A stretch of 38,306 nt of DNA, from NCBI GenBank assembly GCA_029248885.1, contig JAQWIL010000024.1, forward strand, positions 1 through 38,306, read 5' to 3'. The position numbers and the translations under genes were made by a program. Origin of the DNA: Flavobacteriaceae bacterium (GTDB lineage: Bacteria > Bacteroidota > Bacteroidia > Flavobacteriales > Flavobacteriaceae). The notes under the pieces are model-generated. The model was given only the letters and a program-made list of their open reading frames with translations, searched no databases and was not told the origin of the DNA. This document shows positions 7,231-14,151 of this stretch, piece after piece; the stretch's first letter is position 1, and every line of letters starts with the position of its first letter.

Positions 7231-9180
7231 TTGATCAGTAAGTCAACCGTAGATCTCGTTTTTGAAACCGCACGTCTGGAAGAGGTTATTGGCGATTTTG
7301 TACAGCTCAAAAAGTCAGGTTCAAACTTCAAAGGATTAAGTCCATTTTCCAATGAAAAAACACCGAGTTTTATGGTTTCTCCTGCCAAACAAATCTGGAA
7401 AGATTTTAGCAGCGGAAAAGGGGGAAACGTCGTCTCCTTTTTGATGGAGCATGAACACTTTACATTTCCAGAAGCGATTAAATTTCTCGCTAAGAAATAC
7501 AATATCGAAGTTGAAGAAACCCAACAAACCAACGAGCAAAAAGAAGCGGCATCTCTTCGCGAAAGTATGTATTCCGTTACAGATTTTGCGCAATCTTACT
7601 TTTCAAAAATGCTTACCGAAAGTCAAGAGGGAAAAAACATCGGGTTGTCTTATTTTCAGGAAAGAGGATTCACTGCAGAATCGATTGACCGATTCCATTT
7701 GGGATATTCGCCTGACCAGTGGGATGCCTTAACAAAAGCAGCATTAGATGCTGGATTTCAAGAGGAATTTTTGGTGTCGAGTGGCTTGACAATCCAAAAA
7801 GAAGAAAAACAGTTTGACCGTTTTAAAGGACGAGTCATGTTTCCAATCCACAGTATGTCTGGCCGTGTGATGGGTTTTGGGGGACGAATCCTAAAACAAG
7901 ACAAGCAAGCGGCAAAATACGTCAACTCTCCCGAGAGTGAAGTGTATCAAAAAAGCAAAGTTCTTTATGGGCTTTATCAGGCAAAACAGCATATCGCTAA
8001 GCAGAGCAACTGTTATCTTGTAGAGGGATATACGGATGTGATTCAGATGCATCAGGCGGGAATTCAAAATGTTGTCTCGTCTTCTGGGACTGCATTGACA
8101 CCTGATCAAGTTCGTCTAATTCGTCGATTGACAGATACCATAACCTTGTTGTTTGATGGAGATGCAGCAGGTCTTCGCGCAGCCATGCGTGGGGTTGATA
8201 TCATCTTGGAAGCAGGAATGCAGGTTTCCATTTGCACATTCCCCGATGGAGAAGATCCAGACAGCTTTGTCAGAAATCATCAGCTCACTGAAGTCAAACA
8301 ATTTTTGGAAAACAATACGGTTGATTTTATTCAATTCAAAGCAAAATTACTCGCAGAAGAGGGTAAAAACGAGCCGATTCGAAAAGCCGAAACCATACGC
8401 GAAATTGTACAGAGTATTTCCATTGTTCCAGATGCCATTCGCCGAGAGGTCTATATACAGAGCTGTGCTTCTTTGATGAATATCAGCGAAGATGTACTGT
8501 TTTCAACCCTTGCTCAATTACTTCAAAAAAAGGGTCAGCAAGCATCACAAGCTCGAAAATTAAGCGAGATGAAAGTGGTCAACGTCCCGAAACAGAAAGT
8601 TGATCCGCGCTTTGAGCTCGAACGAAATATCATTTCTCTACTCTTGCTGTACGGACAGGAAGAAGTTTCGTTTGAAGATGTCGTAATGCAGTCCGATGAA
8701 GAAGGTAAAATTGTGCATACGCCAACCGAAATTAGCGCAAAGGTGTATGAAAAAATTTATCTCGATCTCCAACAGGACGAAGTCGAGCTATCAACCCAAA
8801 GTTTTCGAGAACTTTACCATTCTTTATTGTCGATTTACAATGCTCAAAAACCTCTCGTGATGGAGACGTTTTTGCAAGAGCTTTCACCAGAGCAGTCCGA
8901 ACTGGTCAGCAGTATTATCATGAATGACGAAAACAATGTTCTCCACGATTGGGAACGAAAAAACATCGTAATTAAGGACAAAAAGACTGAAATCGGAAGG
9001 TGGTTACAGCAAACCATACTGAATCTCAGGTGTTTGCTAATCCAAGAGAAAATCGGAGAATTGCAAAATCAAACCGCGGAGAGTCATATCGAAACTCATC
9101 GCGAAATTTTAGAGGAAGTTAACGACTATGTTGGACTCAAAAAGAATTTGAGTAAGCGCTTGGATCGTGTTATCTTTTAG
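7231..9180 (+). CDS. dnaG: DNA primase with a degenerate zinc-binding domain
   Basis: 649 residues from a TTG start; MISKSTVDLVFETARLEEVI is the typical beginning of flavobacterial primases and no ATG is available nearby. The enzyme makes RNA primers on the lagging strand and binds the replicative helicase. The N-terminal CHC2 fold is recognisable (GLSPFSNEKTPSF then WKDFSSGKGGNVVSFLM), but the four zinc ligands of the classic Cys-His-Cys-Cys set are replaced by S37, S40, D58 and S61. The TOPRIM catalytic core is intact, with E265 in VEGYTDVI and D309/D311 in LFDGDAAG. The helicase-binding C-terminal part is diverged but full length. The gene ends convergently with the response regulator gene, overlapping it by four bases. 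Confidence 0.93.
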   Translation: MISKSTVDLVFETARLEEVIGDFVQLKKSGSNFKGLSPFSNEKTPSFMVSPAKQIWKDFSSGKGGNVVSFLMEHEHFTFPEAIKFLAKKYNIEVEETQQTNEQKEAASLRESMYSVTDFAQSYFSKMLTESQEGKNIGLSYFQERGFTAESIDRFHLGYSPDQWDALTKAALDAGFQEEFLVSSGLTIQKEEKQFDRFKGRVMFPIHSMSGRVMGFGGRILKQDKQAAKYVNSPESEVYQKSKVLYGLYQAKQHIAKQSNCYLVEGYTDVIQMHQAGIQNVVSSSGTALTPDQVRLIRRLTDTITLLFDGDAAGLRAAMRGVDIILEAGMQVSICTFPDGEDPDSFVRNHQLTEVKQFLENNTVDFIQFKAKLLAEEGKNEPIRKAETIREIVQSISIVPDAIRREVYIQSCASLMNISEDVLFSTLAQLLQKKGQQASQARKLSEMKVVNVPKQKVDPRFELERNIISLLLLYGQEEVSFEDVVMQSDEEGKIVHTPTEISAKVYEKIYLDLQQDEVELSTQSFRELYHSLLSIYNAQKPLVMETFLQELSPEQSELVSSIIMNDENNVLHDWERKNIVIKDKKTEIGRWLQQTILNLRCLLIQEKIGELQNQTAESHIETHREILEEVNDYVGLKKNLSKRLDRVIF

Positions 9181-9812
9181 AAGGAGTCTAATTGAATCGA
9201 TTGCGCTTTTCGAACAAGTTCAACAAGATTTCGAACCCGTAATTTTTTCATAATACGACTGCGGTATGTGCTAACGGTTTTTTCGTTAAGCTTTAATTCC
9301 AACGCGATTTCTTTGTTTCTCTTACCATCGCTGAGCATTTTCAGGACTTCAACCTCACGCATAGAAAGTTTTTTGAACATTCTCCTCGGTCTTCCTGTCG
9401 ACTCGTCAAATGCAATCGTTTGGGCAAGCTCATTTGTGATGAATACCCCTCCAGAGGCAATTTTCAAAATCGCATGACGAATTGCATTGGGATTGGTCTT
9501 TTTGTTTAGATAGCCAGAAGCACCCGCTTTTAATGAGGAAATGGCATAGACTTCTTCGGGCTGATTTGAAAAGATCAAAACGCGCACACCTGGGTGCTCA
9601 TTTTTTATGCGCCGCAAGACTGCCAACCCATCTGATTTGTATAAGTCCAGTTCTAGGATGATAACATCAACTATTTTTTTTTCAAGAATATCAAAAAGAT
9701 CATCCGAAACCAGGGCTTTTCCAGTGATTGAAATTTCAGTGGAATTCTTAAAACTGGCCTTGATCCCTTTATGGATTATTGGATGAGAATCAGCTACGAC
9801 AACTTTTATCAC
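9177..9812 (-). CDS. NarL/FixJ-type response regulator with Glu in place of the phosphoacceptor Asp
   Basis: 211 residues from a GTG start at 9812; the overlapping ATG two bases upstream is out of frame and the frame is closed upstream. An N-terminal receiver domain (about 1-120) is joined to a C-terminal LuxR-type helix-turn-helix (about 145-205, LSMREVEVLKMLSDGKRNKEI). In the receiver the acidic pair is reduced to D8-S9, and the strand that normally ends in the phosphorylated Asp reads DVIILELDL, so position 54 is Glu (codon GAA). The conserved Lys is kept in LNKK. Such a substitution often gives a phosphorylation-independent regulator, but that is inference. No histidine kinase is next to it. 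Its targets are unknown; a palindrome upstream could be its own operator. Confidence 0.88.
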   Translation of the reverse strand: MIKVVVADSHPIIHKGIKASFKNSTEISITGKALVSDDLFDILEKKIVDVIILELDLYKSDGLAVLRRIKNEHPGVRVLIFSNQPEEVYAISSLKAGASGYLNKKTNPNAIRHAILKIASGGVFITNELAQTIAFDESTGRPRRMFKKLSMREVEVLKMLSDGKRNKEIALELKLNEKTVSTYRSRIMKKLRVRNLVELVRKAQSIQLDSF

Positions 9813-9836
9813 ATTCTTAGAATTATAAGAGTTCTT

Positions 9837-9862
9837 ATTTATTGTTTAAATAAACAATAAAT
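9837..9862. repeat. Perfect 12-base inverted repeat upstream of the response regulator
   Basis: Arms ATTTATTGTTTA and TAAACAATAAAT are separated by AA. The repeat lies 25 bases upstream of the GTG start of the response regulator and 54 bases past the end of nadE. A second, shorter inverted repeat (ATAAGA-GT-TCTTAT, 9825-9838) touches it. LuxR-type regulators bind such dyads, so an operator is the favoured reading. As RNA it could also form an A/U-only hairpin, but no U-tract follows on the nadE strand. Confidence 0.6.
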
Positions 9863-9915
9863 GAAACAAACTACAAAGAATGTAAGTAAATTCTTAATTA
9901 AAATTAACAAAAAAA

Positions 9916-10704
9916 TTACTTTAACTGTTGTGGTATCACACAAATGGGGATGGGAATCATTTTGTGTTTATTCATTGTATGGTGTTTTTCGTAGGTTGAA
10001 AAAACGGTCTTGTCACGTCCTGTAAAATCAGCTGTGATTTTTCCGTTTTCTTGTTGTTGCATTGCCCATTCAAGTTCGTCATAGGTTGCACCAAGCTGGT
10101 CTTCATCGGTTCGATTATCGTCCAACAACCCGTCAGTAGGGGCTGCATTAACAATTGACTCATGCACGCCCAAATGGGCAGCGAGTTCTCTGACTTCACT
10201 CTTCATCAAATCCGCTATTGGACTGACATCCACCCCACCATCCCCGTATTTGGTGTAAAACCCAACGCCAAAATCTTCAACCTTGTTGCCGGTTCCAGCC
10301 ACGAGAAACCGTTCTTGTGAAGCAAAATAGTATAAAGTTGCCATTCGCAAACGAGAACGCGTATTTGCCAAAGAAAGAAGGGTGTTTGTATTGTCATTTC
10401 CTGCAGCGTCCAACTTACAAAAGCTATCATACAAATCATTTAGGGGTACGACTTTTGCGCGCACGTTGCTAAAGTTTTTAGCAAGCCAGCTTGTGTGTCT
10501 ATTGGCACGACTGACTTGATTGCTCTCTTGATGAATTGGCATTTCAAGACAAAGTGTTGGTTTTCCCGTGTTAGCGCATAAGGCAGAAGTGAGTGCGGAA
10601 TCTACACCACCAGAAACACCGACTACAAAGCCGTCTAACTTTGACTCTTCTACATAGGCGTTTAGCCAATTTATAATATGATCAACAACGTCTTTGGTTT
10701 TCAT
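9916..10704 (-). CDS. nadE: NAD(+) synthase, ammonia-dependent type
   Basis: 262 residues, the length of the single-domain NadE without a glutaminase domain. The PP-loop ATP pyrophosphatase motif SGGVDS is at residues 31-36. The later signature GTGNKVEDFGVGFYTKYGDG and the loop VDVSPIADLMKSEVRELA match NadE substrate binding. The enzyme adenylates nicotinate adenine dinucleotide and amidates it to NAD, the last step of NAD synthesis; lacking a glutaminase domain, it should take ammonia. The gene is divergent from gldB with 72 bases between the starts. A good -7 element on this strand (10763-10770) has its upstream element inside the gldB coding region. Confidence 0.94.
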   Translation of the reverse strand: MKTKDVVDHIINWLNAYVEESKLDGFVVGVSGGVDSALTSALCANTGKPTLCLEMPIHQESNQVSRANRHTSWLAKNFSNVRAKVVPLNDLYDSFCKLDAAGNDNTNTLLSLANTRSRLRMATLYYFASQERFLVAGTGNKVEDFGVGFYTKYGDGGVDVSPIADLMKSEVRELAAHLGVHESIVNAAPTDGLLDDNRTDEDQLGATYDELEWAMQQQENGKITADFTGRDKTVFSTYEKHHTMNKHKMIPIPICVIPQQLK

Positions 10705-10762
10705 AGCACAACTGAATTATCATCTAAAAAAATAGTAGATTCGTAAACTCTAATTTTACTTT

Positions 10763-10791
10763 CAAAGGTAATATTTATGCACGTATTCAAA
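10763..10791 (-). promoter_or_regulatory. Promoter of nadE, reaching into gldB
   Basis: On the minus strand, TTTG (forward CAAA at 10788-10791) is followed after 17 bases by a perfect TACCTTTG (forward CAAAGGTA at 10763-10770), the Bacteroidota pattern. Transcription would start near 10756 and give a leader of about 50 bases. The upstream element lies within the first codons of gldB. Confidence 0.55.
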
Positions 10792-11742
10792 AACAGGTTT
10801 TTGTCAATTTTAATCCTATTGATTGTCCCTGTCTTATTTTGGAGTTGCTGGAACCGAAAAACATCCAATAATGCCACTCAGTCCTATGAACTCATTCGTT
10901 TTGAAAGTATTTTTTTTGATGCTCATCCAGATTCCCTGGCTGAAGTCGCGCAACGGTTTCCTTATTTTTTTCCAAAAAGCTATCCCTTTTCCGTATGGGT
11001 CAATCGACGTACAGACAGCTTACAGCTGGCTTTGTATGAAGAAACCAAATCGATTTTGAATGCAGACATACTCGATCAACTGACTCCTTTTATGGAAGGC
11101 CTTCCGCAAGTTTTTGAAAATGCTCGGGTGCCCAAAAAAGTGATTACCATCACTTCGGACGTTGACTACAATAATAAAGTCATTCTCAACGACAGCATGG
11201 CATTGATTGCCATCGACAATTTTTTGGGTGTTAATCATCACATGTATGAGGGAATTGCCTTGTATTTGCGTCAGCAAATGGAGTTGAAACATCTATCAAA
11301 AGAACTAGCAGAATCATTTGCAAAAAATCAAATTGCTTTGCCCGAAGACCGTACTTTTTTGGCACAATTGATTTATTCTGGTAAAATCCAATTCTTAAAA
11401 CAATCGATTTTATCCGATTATTCAGAAGATAGAATTTTGGGCTATACGCCTGACCAGCTTGCTTGGGCAATGACGAATGAAAAAGAAATTTGGAATTTCT
11501 TTGTTTCTAAGGAGTTGCTTTACAGTACAGATCCTGAGTTGATCAAACGCTTTATTTCGCCAGCTCCGTTTTCAAAATTTTATTTGAATATCGACGTTGA
11601 CTCTCCAGGTCAAATAGGTCAATGGCTAGGTCTCCAAATCGTTAAGACCTATCAAAAGAAAGAGCGAAAATCCATTGCGGAGCTTCTCAATACCCCATAT
11701 AGAGAGTTGTTTGAAAATTCAAAATATAAACCTCGAAGATGA
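10777..11742 (+). CDS. gldB: Gliding motility lipoprotein GldB
   Basis: 321 residues. An N-terminal hydrophobic segment (about 8-21) ends in a lipobox-like FWSC, with Cys24 the predicted lipid-modified residue. The mature part, from IRFESIFFDAHPDSL through GVNHHMYEGIALYLRQQM, is recognised as GldB, a lipoprotein needed for gliding of Flavobacterium. Its molecular role is not established; it belongs to the Gld set associated with gliding and type IX secretion. Pairing with gldC immediately downstream (ATGA overlap), with nadE divergent upstream, supports the call. A TAATTTTA at 10751-10758 could be its -7 element, but no matching upstream element was seen. Confidence 0.9.
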   Translation: MHVFKNRFLSILILLIVPVLFWSCWNRKTSNNATQSYELIRFESIFFDAHPDSLAEVAQRFPYFFPKSYPFSVWVNRRTDSLQLALYEETKSILNADILDQLTPFMEGLPQVFENARVPKKVITITSDVDYNNKVILNDSMALIAIDNFLGVNHHMYEGIALYLRQQMELKHLSKELAESFAKNQIALPEDRTFLAQLIYSGKIQFLKQSILSDYSEDRILGYTPDQLAWAMTNEKEIWNFFVSKELLYSTDPELIKRFISPAPFSKFYLNIDVDSPGQIGQWLGLQIVKTYQKKERKSIAELLNTPYRELFENSKYKPRR

Positions 11743-12092
11743 TGAAAAAGACGAGTATCACGATAGATGTTACCCTTGATGAGAACAATGTGCCAGATCA
11801 ATTGAGTTGGTCTGCCCCAGACGGCGGGATTGATCAGCAAGAAACGCATGCCATGTTCTTAAGCACATGGGATAAAGAAACCCAAGAAAGTGCACGTATA
11901 GATTTGTGGACCAAGGAGATGCCTGTTGACCAAATGCGTGTTTTTGTTCACCAAACGCTTGTTGGGATTCGAAACTCTTACATGAAAGCAACGCAAGATG
12001 TTGAAATGGGCGAGGCTTTTCAGCAGTTTTGCGACTATTTTTCAAGTGAGCATAAATTGGGCAAGGCCCAAAAAACTAAAGATTCGAATTGA
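11739..12092 (+). CDS. gldC: Gliding motility protein GldC
   Basis: 117 residues beginning MMKKTSITIDVTLDENNVP; two adjacent ATG codons (11739 and 11742) are possible starts, and the first gives the ATGA overlap with gldB. There is no signal peptide or membrane segment. The protein matches the small GldC family, found only beside gldB in gliding Bacteroidota. Family work ties it to gliding motility, where its loss gives a milder defect than loss of GldB; its biochemical action is unknown. DNA-level coupling to gldB suggests stoichiometric production. Its last 17 bases overlap the end of engB on the other strand. Confidence 0.88.
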   Translation: MMKKTSITIDVTLDENNVPDQLSWSAPDGGIDQQETHAMFLSTWDKETQESARIDLWTKEMPVDQMRVFVHQTLVGIRNSYMKATQDVEMGEAFQQFCDYFSSEHKLGKAQKTKDSN

Positions 12093-12672
12093 CTGATTCG
12101 ATATAGCTGAGAATTTCTTTTTTTCCTTCTCCAGTCTTAGCGGAAGATTCAAATAATGGCGGAACACTTTCCCACCCCTGCTCTATAAGGTGCGATTTGT
12201 AAACAGATATATTGTTTTGACGTTGCGCATTGGAGAGCTTGTCAACCTTAGTAAACACGATGGAAAATGGATGTTGTTGAGCTCCTAGCGTATTGATAAA
12301 ATCGACATCGATGTCCTGAGGTTGGTGCCGACTGTCAATCAAGACAAAAGTGTTGACCAATTGTTTGCGTTTGGCAAAATAATCATTGACAAGCTTTTTG
12401 AGTTCGTTTCTCTCTTGCTTAGATGTTTTGGCATAGCCATAGCCAGGTAAATCAACCAGACACCAAGCCTCATTAATTAAAAAGTGATTGATTAGTTTTG
12501 TTTTTCCAGGTGTCCCCGAGGTCTTGGCGAGTTTTTTGTTGTTCGTAAGGGCATTGATTATTGATGACTTTCCAACATTAGATCGGCCGATAAAAGCGTA
12601 TTCTGGAAAAGAGGACTTTGGACACTGATCAACAGTAGAGTTGCTAACCAAAAAACGAGCCGAATGAATCAT
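12076..12672 (-). CDS. engB: Ribosome biogenesis GTP-binding protein EngB (YihA/YsxC)
   Basis: 198 residues, the normal size. The GTPase motifs are all visible: P-loop GRSNVGKSS (29-37), switch I threonine in TPGKTKLINHF, G3 DLPGYGYAK, G4 TKVDK and G5 SSAKTGEG. EngB acts late in 50S subunit assembly. It lies six bases downstream of the alpha/beta hydrolase gene on the same strand, so the two are probably co-transcribed from the promoter near 13467. It converges on gldC with a 17-base overlap and no visible terminator between them. Confidence 0.95.
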   Translation of the reverse strand: MIHSARFLVSNSTVDQCPKSSFPEYAFIGRSNVGKSSIINALTNNKKLAKTSGTPGKTKLINHFLINEAWCLVDLPGYGYAKTSKQERNELKKLVNDYFAKRKQLVNTFVLIDSRHQPQDIDVDFINTLGAQQHPFSIVFTKVDKLSNAQRQNNISVYKSHLIEQGWESVPPLFESSAKTGEGKKEILSYIESVNSNL

Positions 12673-12678
12673 GACAGC

Positions 12679-13443
12679 TCAATTTGAATGAGAGTTTAGC
12701 CAAGCTTCCATATGTACATTGAAAAGATCTGGATGTTCCATCATGGGAGCATGCCCACATTTTTCAATCCAAAACAGAGAAGAGTTTGGGAGTAAACGAC
12801 TGAATTCATGTCCAACTTCAGGTGGCGTTACTATATCGTTTTCACCCCAAATTATGGCAGTTGGAATTTGGATTTTCGGCAAATCTTTGGCCATATTATG
12901 TCGAATTGCACTTTTCGCGATTGCGAGGATTTTAACCAGTTTTTTTCGATCATTGACGGTTTCAAACACCTCATCAATAATGTCGTCAGTAGCTACCTTA
13001 GGGTCGTAAAAAACTTCTTGACACTTCCGTTTCATATAGTCTCTATCTTCTCTCTTCGGGTAGCTTTCGCCCATAGAATTTTCATAAAGCCCAGAACTCC
13101 CTGTGATAATAAGCCCTTTGATGTTTTTGGGATATAACAAAGAAACCAGCAGCCCAATATGCCCGCCAAGCGAGTTGCCAAGCAAAGTAACTTCTGATAA
13201 GTTCAGATGTGAAATAAATTGATTGACATATTTGGCAAACTCTTTGACGTTGGTTTTAAGCAAGGGAAGATCGTAAATGGGGAGCATGGGAATAATCACG
13301 CGATACCCTTTGCCAGTAAAGTAGTCAGTAACTCCTTGAAAGTTACTTAAACCGCCCATAAGGCCATGAAGAATTACGATTGGCTTTCCAGTGCCTACTT
13401 CAAGGAATTTAAATTTCCCCGATGTTATAATTGTTTGTTTCAT
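12679..13443 (-). CDS. Alpha/beta-fold hydrolase
   Basis: 254 residues, no signal peptide. The oxyanion-hole segment HGLMGG is at 26-31, the nucleophile elbow GNSLGGH places the catalytic Ser at residue 91, the acid lies in WGENDIVTPP (about 202-211) and the catalytic His in KCGHAPMMEHP. Together these form a complete catalytic triad in the order typical of single-domain alpha/beta hydrolases. The substrate cannot be inferred: the family includes esterases, lipases and C-C hydrolases. It precedes engB with a six-base gap and is divergent from mraZ across 252 bases. Confidence 0.87.
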   Translation of the reverse strand: MKQTIITSGKFKFLEVGTGKPIVILHGLMGGLSNFQGVTDYFTGKGYRVIIPMLPIYDLPLLKTNVKEFAKYVNQFISHLNLSEVTLLGNSLGGHIGLLVSLLYPKNIKGLIITGSSGLYENSMGESYPKREDRDYMKRKCQEVFYDPKVATDDIIDEVFETVNDRKKLVKILAIAKSAIRHNMAKDLPKIQIPTAIIWGENDIVTPPEVGHEFSRLLPNSSLFWIEKCGHAPMMEHPDLFNVHMEAWLNSHSN

Positions 13444-13466
13444 CTAATTGAAGCCAATATAGTGCG

Positions 13467-13474
13467 CAAATATA
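13467..13474 (-). promoter_or_regulatory. -7 element for the hydrolase-engB pair
   Basis: A perfect TATATTTG lies on the minus strand 24 bases upstream of the hydrolase start. It would give transcription from about 13460 and a leader of about 17 bases. No convincing TTG element was found at the expected distance upstream. Confidence 0.45.
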
Positions 13475-13630
13475 ACCATTTCAAGTCAGTTGCCTTATTC
13501 ATTTGGCATAAAGTCAATGCAAATGGTTTAGAATTCAAATTGTAAATCGAGTTTGCTTATTAAAATGACAACAAACTCATTATAAATGATTTAAGACATC
13601 CGAAGGCACAAGGTGTTTGAATTTATCAAC

Positions 13631-13659
13631 AAAGTGGTAGAAAGTGGTAAAAAGTGGTA
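13631..13659 (+). promoter_or_regulatory. Three MraZ-box direct repeats
   Basis: AAAGTGGTA occurs three times, at 13631-13639, 13641-13649 and 13651-13659, with an exact 10-base period (one helical turn). MraZ proteins are known to bind tandem GTGG-containing repeats of this spacing upstream of their own gene, so this is the predicted operator of the dcw cluster. The second copy supplies TGG at the place expected for the -33 element of the promoter at 13669-13676. Confidence 0.88.
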
Positions 13660-13668
13660 ATTTATTGA

Positions 13669-13676
13669 TATATTTG
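13669..13676 (+). promoter_or_regulatory. -7 element of the mraZ/dcw promoter
   Basis: A perfect TATATTTG lies 20 bases before the mraZ start codon. The -33 position (TGG at 13645-13647, 21 bases upstream) falls inside the second MraZ repeat. Binding of MraZ should therefore block the promoter. Transcription would begin near 13683, leaving a leader of about 12 bases. Confidence 0.7.
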
Positions 13677-13695
13677 ACTCAATTCAAGTCGGAAA

Positions 13696-14151
13696 ATGCA
13701 CGTAGTTGGCACGTATGAATGCAAATTAGATCCCAAGGGTAGGGTCAAACTTCCCGTTTCTTTGGTCAAGCAGCTTAAAGGGGTTGAGACCTTTGTGCTC
13801 AAGCGTTCGGTGTTTCAAAAGTGCTTGGAGCTATACACCTTGGAAGAGTGGTCAGCTATGATGGAAAAGGTGAACAAGCTCAACCGATTCAGAAAGAAAA
13901 ACAACGATTTCATTCGTCGATTTACCGCAGGGGTAAAAATGATCGATCTAGATGCTGCAACCAGGTTATTGATCCCAAAGGATTTGTTTGGGATTGCTTC
14001 TTTAGACAAGTCGCTTGTGCTGTCATCGGCAATTAACATGATTGAAATCTGGGATAAGGAATTGTACGAACAAGCCATTGACGATGCTGCTCTTGACTTT
14101 GCGGAATTGGCAGAGGAGGTGATGGGAAATCATGACGAAGATGTATCATAA
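13696..14151 (+). CDS. mraZ: Transcriptional regulator / division-cluster protein MraZ
   Basis: 151 residues with two AbrB/SpoVT-like halves: GTYECKLDPKGRVKLP at the start, and the repeat LDAATRLLIPKDLFGI in the middle. MraZ forms ring oligomers and in studied bacteria represses its own dcw promoter by binding tandem GTGG repeats; three such repeats lie 37-65 bases upstream of this start. The length is normal. The ATG at 13696 is supported by the conserved N-terminus. The gene overlaps rsmH by 20 bases, the usual order in bacteria. An acidic tail (AELAEEVMGNHDEDVS) closes the protein. Confidence 0.95.
   Translation: MHVVGTYECKLDPKGRVKLPVSLVKQLKGVETFVLKRSVFQKCLELYTLEEWSAMMEKVNKLNRFRKKNNDFIRRFTAGVKMIDLDAATRLLIPKDLFGIASLDKSLVLSSAINMIEIWDKELYEQAIDDAALDFAELAEEVMGNHDEDVS

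Noticed and set aside
7223..7233. CAATTTTG-like -7 box for dnaG
   Set aside because: It overlaps the TTG start codon, so transcription would begin inside the gene; the first base also mismatches the consensus.
9837..9862. Reading the 12-base palindrome as the nadE terminator
   Set aside because: The hairpin would be almost entirely A-U and no U-tract follows it on the nadE strand; an operator is the better explanation.
13631..13659. Short regular repeats that might be taken for a CRISPR-like or satellite array
   Set aside because: Three 9-base units with one-base spacers directly before mraZ match the known MraZ operator form.
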